From: JAVVRI01 sp036654795
GTDB taxonomy: Bacteria; Bacteroidota; Bacteroidia; Bacteroidales; Tannerellaceae
NCBI GenBank assembly: GCA_036654795.1
Contig: JAVVRI010000039.1
Span: 1-19,721 of the forward strand
DNA length: 19,721 bases
Direction: 5' to 3'
The number at the start of each line of letters is the position of its first letter. The stretch's first letter is position 1. The notes under the pieces are model-generated. The model made no database searches, was not told the origin of the DNA, and was given only the letters and a program-made list of their open reading frames with translations. This document shows positions 1 through 7,416 of this stretch, piece by piece. The position numbers and the translations under genes were made by a program.

Positions 1-42
1 GCTCGGCAGCAAATAAAAATAGCTCGGCAGCGAAAAAAAATA
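1..42. repeat. 21-bp tandem repeat, two copies
   Basis: Two adjacent 21-nt units (1-21 and 22-42) share GCTCGGCAGC followed by an A-rich stretch, and differ at only a few positions in the A-rich part. A third copy begins as GCT at 43 and then diverges. The second unit supplies the left arm of the terminator at 22-63, so the duplication has copied one arm of that hairpin. The window begins inside this structure, so further copies may lie upstream. Confidence 0.75.
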
Positions 43-63
43 GCTGACGAGCCGATTTTTTTT
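22..63 (+). terminator. Rho-independent terminator of an upstream gene
   Basis: The left arm GCTCGGCAGC (22-31) pairs with GCTGACGAGC (43-52) through 5 + 4 base pairs and one G/A mismatch, across an A-rich loop of 11 nt. A run of eight T follows at 56-63. This is a classic intrinsic terminator for a plus-strand gene that ends before the window. Read on the other strand, the hairpin is followed by a T-rich stretch, so it may work in both directions. Confidence 0.7.
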
Positions 64-130
64 ATTACTAAACCAGCCCCTACATCCAATAAGAACGACA
101 AAAAAACTTTTATAGAAGCGTTCCTTTGCA

Positions 131-164
131 AAACAACCGACGCATCGAAACAACCGACACATCG
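131..164. repeat. 17-bp tandem repeat
   Basis: Two units of 17 nt, at 131-147 and 148-164, read AAACAACCGACrCATCG and differ at a single base. A decayed third unit starts at 165 with AAACAACAG, and AAACAG recurs to about 190. It lies between the terminator at 22-63 and the dusB promoter. No coding function is visible. It is probably a slippage-prone intergenic repeat. Confidence 0.7.
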
Positions 165-261
165 AAACAACAGAAACAGACTGAAACAGATCAAGCCAAG
201 TGCTTTTTACTTTTTATCCTGAATATTGATAGGGGAGGGGGCAGGATAACTTTAAAAACCG

Positions 262-269
262 TACTTTTG
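262..269 (+). promoter_or_regulatory. Probable dusB promoter (-7 element)
   Basis: TACTTTTG matches the Bacteroidota -7 consensus TAnnTTTG and lies 24 nt before the dusB start codon. A clear TTTG at -33 is not seen; the upstream stretch at 231-243 is instead G-rich. Transcription would start near 275, leaving a leader of about 20 nt with GGA close to the ATG. Confidence 0.5.
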
Positions 270-293
270 CCTGCTGTATAGTAAGTAGGAAGA

Positions 294-1283
294 ATGAAAA
301 TAGGTACGATTGATTTAGGAGAACGCCCGGTGCTGTTGGCACCGATGGAGGATGTGACGGACATTGCGTTTCGTTTGATGTGTAAACGTTTTGGTGCGGA
401 TATGGTGTACACGGAGTTTGTATCCAGCGATGCGCTGATTCGTAGTGTCAACAAGACGCAACAAAAGCTGACGGTAGCCGAGGAGGAGCGTCCGGTAGCC
501 ATCCAGATATATGGTAAAGAGGTGGATGCAATGGTTGAAGCTGCCCGTATTTCGGAAGAGGCACGCCCTGATGTGCTGGATATTAACTTTGGCTGTCCGG
601 TTAAGAAGGTAGCCGGAAAGGGCGCCGGGGCAGGCATGCTTCGTAACATTCCGTTGATGCTACAGATTACTCGCGAGGTGGTGAAGGCTGTTAACATTCC
701 CGTTACCGTCAAGACCCGCTTGGGCTGGGACGTAGACAACCAGATCATCGTAGAACTGGCCGAACAGTTGCAGGATTGTGGCATCGCTGCTCTGTCCATT
801 CATGGCCGTACCCGTAGCCAAATGTATACCGGCGAAGCGGACTGGACGTTGATTGGTGCCGTAAAGAATAACCCCCGTATGCACATTCCTATTATTGGCA
901 ATGGAGACGTAACCTCAGCTGAGGTTTGCAAACAGCGCTTCGATGAATACGGAGTAGATGGTGTGATGATTGGCCGTGGTAGCATTGGTCGTCCGTGGAT
1001 CTTCCGCGAAGTGAAGCATTACCTAACTACCGGTGAGCTTCTTCCTGCTGAGTCCTTTCCTTGGTATCTTGACATCCTAAAGAAGCAAGTGGAGCAAAGC
1101 GTAGAGCGATTGGACGAGCGTCGCGGCATTCTGCATATCCGCCGTCACCTTGCCGCTACTCCTTTGTTTAAGGGAATAGCCGATTTTAAGCAGACCCGCA
1201 TCGCCATGCTCCGCGCCGAAACGGTAGAGGAACTGTTTGGTATTCTAGACGAGATCCCTGAGAAGTATGGGGTTATAGGTTAA
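294..1283 (+). CDS. dusB: tRNA-dihydrouridine synthase (DusB family)
   Basis: This FMN-dependent enzyme reduces specific uridines in the tRNA D-loop to dihydrouridine using NADPH. The 329 residues fit the usual DusB length. The N-terminal APMEDVTD (16-23) belongs to the FMN-binding start of the TIM barrel. NFGCPVKK (98-105) holds the catalytic Cys101, and KGAGAGML follows. Further on, VKTRLGW, IHGRTR and IIGNGD are the standard substrate- and phosphate-binding strands, and a helical C-terminal domain begins around residue 240. The ATG is preceded by AGGAAG and by a -7 element at 262-269. It is monocistronic here and converges on mgtE with a gap of 23 nt. A weak GGGGT/ACCCC hairpin at 1269-1290 spans the stop codon and could help termination. 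DusB as opposed to other Dus paralogues is inferred from overall similarity. Confidence 0.93.
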   Translation: MKIGTIDLGERPVLLAPMEDVTDIAFRLMCKRFGADMVYTEFVSSDALIRSVNKTQQKLTVAEEERPVAIQIYGKEVDAMVEAARISEEARPDVLDINFGCPVKKVAGKGAGAGMLRNIPLMLQITREVVKAVNIPVTVKTRLGWDVDNQIIVELAEQLQDCGIAALSIHGRTRSQMYTGEADWTLIGAVKNNPRMHIPIIGNGDVTSAEVCKQRFDEYGVDGVMIGRGSIGRPWIFREVKHYLTTGELLPAESFPWYLDILKKQVEQSVERLDERRGILHIRRHLAATPLFKGIADFKQTRIAMLRAETVEELFGILDEIPEKYGVIG

Positions 1284-1306
1284 GTACCCCTCTTTAACTG
1301 CATCGT

Positions 1307-2653
1307 TTAGGACAGGGCGGCAGCGATGAACATATAGATCATCATACCGATGATGTCGTTGGTGATTGAGATAAACGGGCCGGTGGCTAATGCTGGGTCT
1401 ATCTTTAGCCGGTTGAGCGTCATGGGGACGAGTGTGCCAAAGACACTAGCAAAGACGACTACGGCAAAGAGACTGAGCGAGACGGAGGCTGTTATGGCGG
1501 AGTCCTTCAGCATAAAGAAGTTGTAAACGAATACGACTAGGCTAATGATGCTGGCATTGATCAGGGAAACGAGAGACTCTTTGAGTATCTGAGGCACGAT
1601 GTTGCCGGCCTTCAGGGTGTTGTTGGCCAAACCTTGCACCACAATGGCTGAGGATTGTATCCCCACATTTCCCCCCGTACCGCCAATAAGCGGAATAAAA
1701 AGTGCCATCTTGGGGTTGGTGGCGAAGCTAGATTCGAAACCGCCCAAAATGATTGAATTGCCCAATCCGCCAATCATCCCGATCAGCAGCCAAGGCAAGC
1801 GGGCAGCCGTTTGAGTGAAGACATTGTCCGAAGTCTCCACGTCCTGCGAGATACCGGAAGCTAACTGGTATTCACGTTCGTGCTGTTCGCGTATTTCGTC
1901 CATCACGTCGTCGATGGTGATGCGGCCTACAAGACGGCCAATACTATCTACTACCGGTAGGGCTACGAGGTCGTATTTTTCGATGATTTGAGCGACTTCT
2001 TCAATACTGTCTCCTTCGTGTACAGAGATAGGCTCTTTCTTCATAACATGCTTGATCTTTGAGACGGAAGGATTGGTGATGAGGCGTTGAAGAGGCAGTA
2101 CGCCTCTCAGGCGTTCATCGTCGTCCACCACGTAGACGTAGTATATTTCGTTCATCTCCTCGGCCTGTTTGCGCATCTCCTCGATACATTGGGGCATACT
2201 CCAATTCTCGTTAACAACGATCATTTCAGTACCCATCAGACCACCGGCGCTGTCTTCGTCATACTTGAGCAGGTCTACGATGTCTCCTGCCTGCTCCACG
2301 TCCTCGATATGCGAAAGGATCTCTTCCTGCGCGTCCTCGTCCAATTCTCGCATCAAGTCAACGGCATCATCCGTCTCCATGTTGTCGATGAAGCGTTTAG
2401 CAATCAGTTCGTTTGGCAGGCCTTTTAGGAACTTATGTCGGTCTTCTTCATCCAACTCCATTAGGACATCGGCCGCCTTGTCTCCATCCATAAGGAGGTA
2501 GAGGTAGATGGCTTCCTGAATGTCTAGTTCCTGATAGAGTTCGGCAATGTCAGCAGGATAAAGTTCCTGTAAAACAGTCTGAAGCTTGCTGTCTTCCTTC
2601 TCTTGAATGGAATGGCGCAGGCTCTCAATGTATTCTTTCGTTCGTTCAATCAT
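1307..2653 (-). CDS. mgtE: Magnesium transporter MgtE
   Basis: A dimeric inner-membrane Mg2+ channel/transporter gated by cytosolic Mg2+. The order of domains is standard. Residues 1 to about 125 form the acidic helical MgtE_N domain, with repeats such as LDIQEAIYLY and MDGDKAADVLMELDEED. Two CBS domains lie at roughly 135-200 and 205-258; the second includes DLVALPVVD and GRITIDDVMDEI. The C-terminal pore domain, about 280-448, has five membrane segments. The motif GGTGGNVGIQSS is conserved in the pore region. Asp433, in ITNDIIGMM of the last helix, matches the ion-selectivity aspartate described for Thermus MgtE (Asp432). The start codon lies only 5 nt after the rsmA stop, so rsmA and mgtE are almost certainly cotranscribed and translationally coupled. 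No riboswitch or M-box is visible because mgtE has no leader of its own. Confidence 0.94.
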   Translation of the reverse strand: MIERTKEYIESLRHSIQEKEDSKLQTVLQELYPADIAELYQELDIQEAIYLYLLMDGDKAADVLMELDEEDRHKFLKGLPNELIAKRFIDNMETDDAVDLMRELDEDAQEEILSHIEDVEQAGDIVDLLKYDEDSAGGLMGTEMIVVNENWSMPQCIEEMRKQAEEMNEIYYVYVVDDDERLRGVLPLQRLITNPSVSKIKHVMKKEPISVHEGDSIEEVAQIIEKYDLVALPVVDSIGRLVGRITIDDVMDEIREQHEREYQLASGISQDVETSDNVFTQTAARLPWLLIGMIGGLGNSIILGGFESSFATNPKMALFIPLIGGTGGNVGIQSSAIVVQGLANNTLKAGNIVPQILKESLVSLINASIISLVVFVYNFFMLKDSAITASVSLSLFAVVVFASVFGTLVPMTLNRLKIDPALATGPFISITNDIIGMMIYMFIAAALS

Positions 2654-2658
2654 AATGG

Positions 2659-3453
2659 CTATTCAATAGGCGTATCTTTTATATACTTTGCAGTAATCAG
2701 AGTTAATTCCACAAACTGTTCTACGGATAACTGTTCCGGACGTTTCATGAAGATGGGCAGTTCGTAGTCGGGAAACTCGGTGCCAAGTAGGGGCTTCATG
2801 GAGTTGCGGAGCATCTTACGGCGTTGGTTGAAGGAGGTCTTGACTACGGTTTTGAATAGTTTTTCATCGCATCCCAAGTTCTTGCGATCGTTTCTCGTCA
2901 TGCGGATCACGGCACTTTTCACCTTTGGGGGCGGATTGAAGACTGTTTCGCTGACGGTAAAGAGGTATTCCACGTTATACCAAGCCTGCAACAATACGCT
3001 GAGTATACCATACGTCTTGCTACCCGGTCCGGCGGCGATGCGCTCAGCCACCTCCTTTTGTATCATACCGGAGCAACAGGGTATCTGCTCCTTATAGTCG
3101 AGCACCTTAAAGAATATTTGGCTCGAAATGTTATATGGGTAATTGCCGATTACACAGAACTGACCGCCAAAGCGTGTGCTTAGGTCGAGACGCAGGAAGT
3201 CTTCTGCCAAGATACGTCCATCGAGCGTGGGGAAAGTTTGCTCCAGATAGTCCACCGACTCAAGGTCGAGTTCCACCACCCAAAGGTCGTGTCCGGCATT
3301 GATCAGGGGTTGCGTAAGTACTCCCATACCGGGGCCTATTTCCAGAACTGGGAGGGATTTGTAGTCAGCTACCGTGTCTGCAATGCGTTGTGCGATTGTC
3401 AGATCCTTTAGAAAGTGCTGCCCTAATGATTTCTTTGGTTTAACTAATCTCAT
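2659..3453 (-). CDS. rsmA: 16S rRNA dimethyladenosine transferase RsmA (KsgA)
   Basis: It dimethylates the two adjacent adenines in the helix 45 loop of 16S rRNA, using S-adenosylmethionine, late in 30S subunit assembly. The 264 residues are typical. KKSLGQHFL (7-15) is the conserved N-terminal signature. EIGPGMG (38-44) is SAM-binding motif I, and VVELD (59-63) is the acidic motif II. NYPYNI (104-109) is motif IV with the N-x-P-Y catalytic core. FNPPPKVKSAV and FNQRRKMLRN belong to the C-terminal rRNA-binding part. It is first in the rsmA-mgtE pair and divergent from the membrane protein gene at 3550. A -7 element at 3512-3519 on the minus strand is the likely promoter. Confidence 0.96.
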   Translation of the reverse strand: MRLVKPKKSLGQHFLKDLTIAQRIADTVADYKSLPVLEIGPGMGVLTQPLINAGHDLWVVELDLESVDYLEQTFPTLDGRILAEDFLRLDLSTRFGGQFCVIGNYPYNISSQIFFKVLDYKEQIPCCSGMIQKEVAERIAAGPGSKTYGILSVLLQAWYNVEYLFTVSETVFNPPPKVKSAVIRMTRNDRKNLGCDEKLFKTVVKTSFNQRRKMLRNSMKPLLGTEFPDYELPIFMKRPEQLSVEQFVELTLITAKYIKDTPIE

Positions 3454-3495
3454 CCACTTCTTGGGTGTAAAATGTTTGTATTAAAATAATATGCT

Positions 3496-3503
3496 TATCT
3501 TTG
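3496..3503 (+). promoter_or_regulatory. Promoter for the 3550 membrane protein gene
   Basis: TATCTTTG is a perfect -7 element, and a TTTG at 3475-3478 can serve as the -33 element. The spacing of 17 nt is slightly short for this class. Transcription would run rightward with a leader of about 40 nt. Confidence 0.6.
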
Positions 3504-3511
3504 CAGATGGA

Positions 3512-3519
3512 CAAAAGTA
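3512..3519 (-). promoter_or_regulatory. Promoter for rsmA-mgtE
   Basis: The minus strand reads TACTTTTG here, which fits the TAnnTTTG -7 consensus and lies about 58 nt before the rsmA start codon. It is only 8 nt from the plus-strand -7 element at 3496-3503. The two divergent promoters therefore overlap, and two polymerases could hardly occupy them together. No good -33 TTTG is visible for this one. Confidence 0.5.
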
Positions 3520-3549
3520 CAATAAATAATTTAAAGTATCGTACACGTG

Positions 3550-4566
3550 ATGGATTTTAAGTACATTCTACGCACTATTCTCAAGATATTTCTTCCTTTG
3601 GCCTTTGGCTGTCTATTGTTGTGGTTTTTATACAGAAAGATGGATGTCTCGGAGATTATGCATGTCATTAAGGATGGCGTGCGCTATGATATTATTCTCC
3701 TATCGCTGTTTTTTGGTTTGGGGGCAAACGTGGTGCGCGGACTGCGCTGGGGTTTGCTGATCAGTTCGTTGGGCGAACGTTTTAAGATGAGTAATATTAT
3801 TTATGCCGTGTTGGGCAATTATGCGGTCAACTTGGTACTACCCCGTGTGGGCGAAGTATGGCGTTGCGGTGTGATTACGAAATACGAAAAGATATCGTTT
3901 ACCAAGCTGCTTGGCACCTTGCTGATAGACCGTGTGAGCGATACGATTATGGTGGGTAGCATCACATTGCTGATCGTTATCTTTAATCTTGATTTTTTTA
4001 TCAGTTTCTTTGCAAAGAACCCTGCGTTGCTGGAAGGCTTCCAATCCATGTTCAACTCGATCTGGATTTATGCGGTTGCGATTCTTTTTATCCTCGGAAT
4101 TTGGTTTGTATTCACTTATATGAGTAACTTTACGCTGGTTCAGAAGGCTAAGCTGATGTTACAGAACGTGTGGCTCGGTATGAAAAGTGTTTGGATGATG
4201 AAGCAGAAGGGGCGTTTCCTGGTGGATACCTTACTTATCTGGGGCGGATATTTCTGCTACTTCTACATCACTTTTTATGCGTTCGACTTCACTCGCGATC
4301 TGGGTATAAGCGTTGGCTTGATTGCCTTTACGATGAGTAGCATCGGTGTGGCGGTACCTGTGCAAGGTGGCATTGGCCCTTGGCACTTTATGGTAATTGC
4401 TACTTTGGTCTGTTTTGGAGTAAAGGAGACGGATGCCGCTGCGTTTGCGCTCGTAGTGCATACGGTGCAAACAGTCTGGACGGGTTTATGTGGTTTGGTA
4501 GGGGTGGTTGCGTTGCCACTAACCAACAAGGCTATTGATAATGGACAATTGGCAAATGCTAATTGA
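3550..4566 (+). CDS. UPF0104 / AglD-type multi-pass membrane protein
   Basis: A polytopic inner-membrane protein of 338 residues, related to the transmembrane flippase-like domain of lysylphosphatidylglycerol synthases (MprF) and to AglD/YbhN. It lacks the cytosolic aminoacyl-transfer domain, so lipid lysylation is not expected. About eight hydrophobic segments are visible, including FLPLAFGCLLLWFLY near the start, SITLLIVIFNLDFFISFF, and IWIYAVAILFILGIWFVF. NYAVNLVLPRVGEVWR carries the R-x-GE-x-x-R signature of the family, and LIDRVSDT follows it. A GTG at 3547 would add one residue; the ATG directly after it is the more natural start. The Shine-Dalgarno sequence is weak. pepD starts 91 nt downstream, so the gene may head the long plus-strand run. 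The substrate is unknown. Confidence 0.8.
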   Translation: MDFKYILRTILKIFLPLAFGCLLLWFLYRKMDVSEIMHVIKDGVRYDIILLSLFFGLGANVVRGLRWGLLISSLGERFKMSNIIYAVLGNYAVNLVLPRVGEVWRCGVITKYEKISFTKLLGTLLIDRVSDTIMVGSITLLIVIFNLDFFISFFAKNPALLEGFQSMFNSIWIYAVAILFILGIWFVFTYMSNFTLVQKAKLMLQNVWLGMKSVWMMKQKGRFLVDTLLIWGGYFCYFYITFYAFDFTRDLGISVGLIAFTMSSIGVAVPVQGGIGPWHFMVIATLVCFGVKETDAAAFALVVHTVQTVWTGLCGLVGVVALPLTNKAIDNGQLANAN

Positions 4567-4657
4567 AGAGATCATATAGCATCGGAAGCCAATTAAAGTG
4601 AGTTATTAATTAAAGGATTTATAGATATTAATTATCAACTGTTAATCATCAAAGCTT

Positions 4658-6112
4658 ATGTCAGCAGAAATCAGAAATCTTTCTCCTCAGCATCTATGGG
4701 GGTACTTCTATGACCTTACACAGATTCCTCGTCCGACCGGACACATGGAACAAGTTACGCGTTTTATGGTTGCGTTTGGAAATGGGTTGGGATTGGAAAC
4801 CCAGCAAGACGAAATAGGAAACGTACTGATCCGCAAACCGGCCACACCGGGAAAGGAGGGATCGAAAGTCGTTACTATGCAGTCGCATCTGGATATGGTT
4901 CCGCAGAAGAATTCTTCTACGAAGCATGACTTTGTTACTGATCCGATTGATGCCTATGTAGAGGGTGATTGGGTGACTGCCCGCGAGACGACGCTGGGTG
5001 CTGATAATGGTCTAGGCGCTGCTATGGCTATGGCTGTGTTGGCTGATAATAGTTTGAAGCACGGTCCATTGGAGGCTCTTTTTACGGTTGATGAAGAGGT
5101 TGGCCTGGATGGTGCTATCGGACTGAAGCCCGGTTTCCTGAATGGCGAAATACTGCTCAATTGTGACTCGGAAGAAGAAGGCAAACTGTTTGTGGGTTGT
5201 GCTGGCGGTGCGGACATGAACATCAGTTTCCAATTTAAAGACGAAACGTATATTCCGGAAGGAGATGTAGCCGTAAAGCTTTCTCTAACGGGGTTAAAGG
5301 GTGGACACTCCGGCACGGATATCCACTTGGGACGTGCCAATGCCAACAAACTGATATTCCGCTTTATGAAAGAAGTTGTGTGCGATTATGGCGCACGTCT
5401 TTCTTCCATAGAAGGCGGCTCGCTGCGCAATGCGATTCCTCGCGAAGCCTTTGCTGTAATCACGATACCCGGTGACAATGTGGAATCTCTATGGGAATTG
5501 GTGGCCGATTATCAAGATTTATTTCGTCAGGAATATGCAGGCATCGAGGGCAACATCAGCTTTACGGCTGAAATGGCCGAATTGCCTACCACATTGATCC
5601 CTGAAGAAATACAGGACGATCTGATTAATGCGATAGAAGGATGCCAAAATGGCGTGATCAGTATGTTGAACGACTTCCCCGGTACGGTGGAGTCCTCGTC
5701 TAACCTTTCTATTGTGAAGACATCCAACGAACGGATTGAAATTAAGATATTGGTGCGTAGCTCTTCTGAAAGTCGTAAGGCAGCAGTTTGTTCCAGCATG
5801 GAAAGCATCTTTGCACTAGCTGGTGCAAAGGTGGAATACGGTGGTGCATACGGTGGATGGCAACCCAATATAAAATCGCCGATCCTGAATATCATGCAAA
5901 ATACTTACTTCGATCTGTTTGGCAAGCGCCCATCGGTAAAGATAATGCACGCCGGTTTGGAGTGTGGCATCATTCAGGGGGCTTATCCGACTATGGACAT
6001 GATATCTGTCGGACCGGACTTGGAACATCCCCATTCACCGGACGAACGCGTGAAAATCTCTTCCGTACAGAAGCTGTGGCAGTTTGTCATTGCTACGCTC
6101 GAACGAGTATAA
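4658..6112 (+). CDS. pepD: Aminoacyl-histidine dipeptidase PepD (M20 family)
   Basis: A cytosolic di-zinc dipeptidase of peptidase family M20 that hydrolyses Xaa-His dipeptides such as carnosine and other short peptides. At 484 residues it has the usual PepD length. All the metal site elements are visible. SHLDMV holds His77 and Asp79. LGADNG holds the bridging Asp116. DEEVG holds Glu146, expected to be the general base, and Glu147. NCDSEEEG supplies the next Asp at about 174. HPHSPDER near the end holds His457 and His459, one of which closes the site. GLKGGHSGTDI belongs to the dimerisation (lid) domain. rex follows after 14 nt, so the two are cotranscribed. No TAnnTTTG promoter is seen in the 91-nt gap upstream, which is A/T-rich with repeated ATTAAT; transcription may come from the gene before it. 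Confidence 0.93.
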   Translation: MSAEIRNLSPQHLWGYFYDLTQIPRPTGHMEQVTRFMVAFGNGLGLETQQDEIGNVLIRKPATPGKEGSKVVTMQSHLDMVPQKNSSTKHDFVTDPIDAYVEGDWVTARETTLGADNGLGAAMAMAVLADNSLKHGPLEALFTVDEEVGLDGAIGLKPGFLNGEILLNCDSEEEGKLFVGCAGGADMNISFQFKDETYIPEGDVAVKLSLTGLKGGHSGTDIHLGRANANKLIFRFMKEVVCDYGARLSSIEGGSLRNAIPREAFAVITIPGDNVESLWELVADYQDLFRQEYAGIEGNISFTAEMAELPTTLIPEEIQDDLINAIEGCQNGVISMLNDFPGTVESSSNLSIVKTSNERIEIKILVRSSSESRKAAVCSSMESIFALAGAKVEYGGAYGGWQPNIKSPILNIMQNTYFDLFGKRPSVKIMHAGLECGIIQGAYPTMDMISVGPDLEHPHSPDERVKISSVQKLWQFVIATLERV

Positions 6113-6126
6113 GTAGGGTGTACTAC

Positions 6127-6777
6127 ATGATAAATGATGATTTGAAACCGATTTGGCGAGTACCGGAGCCTACGCTTAGGCGATTGCCCTGGTATCTTGC
6201 CTTTGTGAAGCTGATGAAGGGTAAGGGCGAGACATTTGTTTCGTCCACTCAGATAGCCAAAGAGATTAACGTAGATTCCAGCCAAGTGGCTAAAGATCTT
6301 TCCTACGTTAATATTGCTGGCAAGACGCGTGTGGGCTATGACATTGATGCTTTGGTGGATGTGCTGGAGGTCTTTCTTGGTTTTACTTCGCAACACCGAG
6401 CTTTCCTTTTTGGTGTGGGCAGTTTGGGGGCGGCTTTGCTACACGACTCCGGCTTGAGCCAGTACGGTCTTGAAATCGTAGCCGGTTTTGACGTGCGTCC
6501 TGAATTGGTAGGTAGCTTTATTAACCGAATCCCGGTTTTCAACATCAACGAATTCCCTGCAAAACAACTAGAATATGGCGCTACGATCGGTGTGATTACC
6601 GTGCCGGTAGGGCGCGCGCAAGAGGTAACAGACCAGATTATTGCCGGTGGCATCAAAGCGCTTTGGAATTTTACCCCTTTCCGTATTCGTGTGCCTGAAA
6701 ATATTGTGGTGCAGAATACTTCCATGTACGCCCATCTGGCGGTCATGTTCAATCGATTGAACTCAATGAATCACTGA
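6127..6777 (+). CDS. rex: Redox-sensing transcriptional repressor Rex
   Basis: A homodimeric repressor that senses the NADH/NAD+ ratio and usually controls fermentation and respiration genes. The chosen ATG gives 216 residues, the normal Rex length. The reading frame is open for another 339 nt upstream, but that part lies inside pepD in another frame and is not Rex-like. Residues 13 to about 85 are the winged-helix DNA-binding domain, with PEPTLRRLPWY, SSTQIAKEINVDSSQVAKDL and GYD. GVGSLG (96-101) is the GxGxxG NAD(H)-binding loop of the Rossmann domain, followed by GFDVRPE and ITVP. The C-terminal helix, ending in AHLAVMFNRLNSMN, is the domain-swapped dimer element. The start lies 14 nt after pepD. 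The stop is 1 nt before the next gene. No palindromic Rex operator (TTGTGA-type) was noticed in the intergenic regions here, so its targets probably lie elsewhere. Confidence 0.95.
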   Translation: MINDDLKPIWRVPEPTLRRLPWYLAFVKLMKGKGETFVSSTQIAKEINVDSSQVAKDLSYVNIAGKTRVGYDIDALVDVLEVFLGFTSQHRAFLFGVGSLGAALLHDSGLSQYGLEIVAGFDVRPELVGSFINRIPVFNINEFPAKQLEYGATIGVITVPVGRAQEVTDQIIAGGIKALWNFTPFRIRVPENIVVQNTSMYAHLAVMFNRLNSMNH

Positions 6778-6778
6778 A

Positions 6779-7393
6779 ATGAAAATAATTGCTGTAGGAA
6801 TGAATTATGCCGCTCACAATAAAGAGCTGCATCATTCGTTAGAATTATCGGAGCCCACTCTCTTTATGAAGTCCGATTCCTCTCTGTTGAAAGACGGGAA
6901 ACCGTTTTTTATCCCCGACTTCTCGTCGGAAGTGCACTATGAGACCGAGATTGTAGTAAAGATAGACAGGCTGGGTAAAAACATAGCCGAACGTTTCGCA
7001 CATCGCTACTATAACGAGGTGACGGTAGGAATAGACTTTACAGCTCGCGACTTGCAAAAAAAACTGCGGGCACAAGGGCTTCCATGGGAGATAAGCAAGG
7101 CTTTCGACAACTCTGCCGTTGTAGGTACCTTTTTACCGCTGGATAGGGTGGGCGAAGTAGGCCGTATCCCGTTCCATCTGGATCTGAACGGTGTGAAGGT
7201 GCAACAGGGAAACACAGCAGACATGCTGTTCAGTGTAGATCAGATCGTAGCCTATGCGAGCCGCTTTTTTACGTTGAAGATAGGCGATCTGATTTATACC
7301 GGTACGCCGGTGGGAGTTGGTCAGGTCACCATTGACGACCATTTGGAAGGATACATCGACGAACGTAAACTGCTGGATTTCTATGTGCGGTAA
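6779..7393 (+). CDS. Fumarylacetoacetate hydrolase-family protein
   Basis: A small FAH-fold enzyme of 204 residues, about the length of the single-domain FAHD1-like members. Those characterised act as acylpyruvases, oxaloacetate decarboxylases or oxaloacetate tautomerases. The metal ligands are recognisable as Glu55 and Glu57 in HYETEIVV and Asp86 in VGIDFTARD. The N-terminal VGMNYAAHNKEL and the late YTGTPVGVG are also typical family motifs. The exact substrate cannot be read from the sequence. The start follows the rex stop after a single base, so translation is coupled to rex, and porU starts 23 nt later. Its place between a redox regulator and a secretion sortase may be operon convenience and not a shared pathway. 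Confidence 0.88.
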   Translation: MKIIAVGMNYAAHNKELHHSLELSEPTLFMKSDSSLLKDGKPFFIPDFSSEVHYETEIVVKIDRLGKNIAERFAHRYYNEVTVGIDFTARDLQKKLRAQGLPWEISKAFDNSAVVGTFLPLDRVGEVGRIPFHLDLNGVKVQQGNTADMLFSVDQIVAYASRFFTLKIGDLIYTGTPVGVGQVTIDDHLEGYIDERKLLDFYVR

Positions 7394-7416
7394 GGAGAAA
7401 AGAAGAATAACGAATT

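Noticed and set aside
228..247. A G-rich stretch before dusB as a possible G-quadruplex.
   Set aside because: Only two long G runs are present, not the four needed.
191..799. A 202-residue minus-strand open frame across the start of dusB.
   Set aside because: It covers the dusB promoter and conserved coding sequence in antisense, and its product is Ser/Thr-rich with no domain.
1269..1290. A GGGGT/ACCCC hairpin between dusB and mgtE as a terminator.
   Set aside because: The stem is only 5 bp with a 12-nt loop and the tail is TCTTT, too weak to annotate as a terminator.
5788..6126. A long in-frame upstream extension of rex, which would make a 329-residue protein.
   Set aside because: The extension lies within pepD in another frame and has no Rex-like sequence. 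The ATG at 6127 gives the normal Rex length and a 14-nt gap after pepD.
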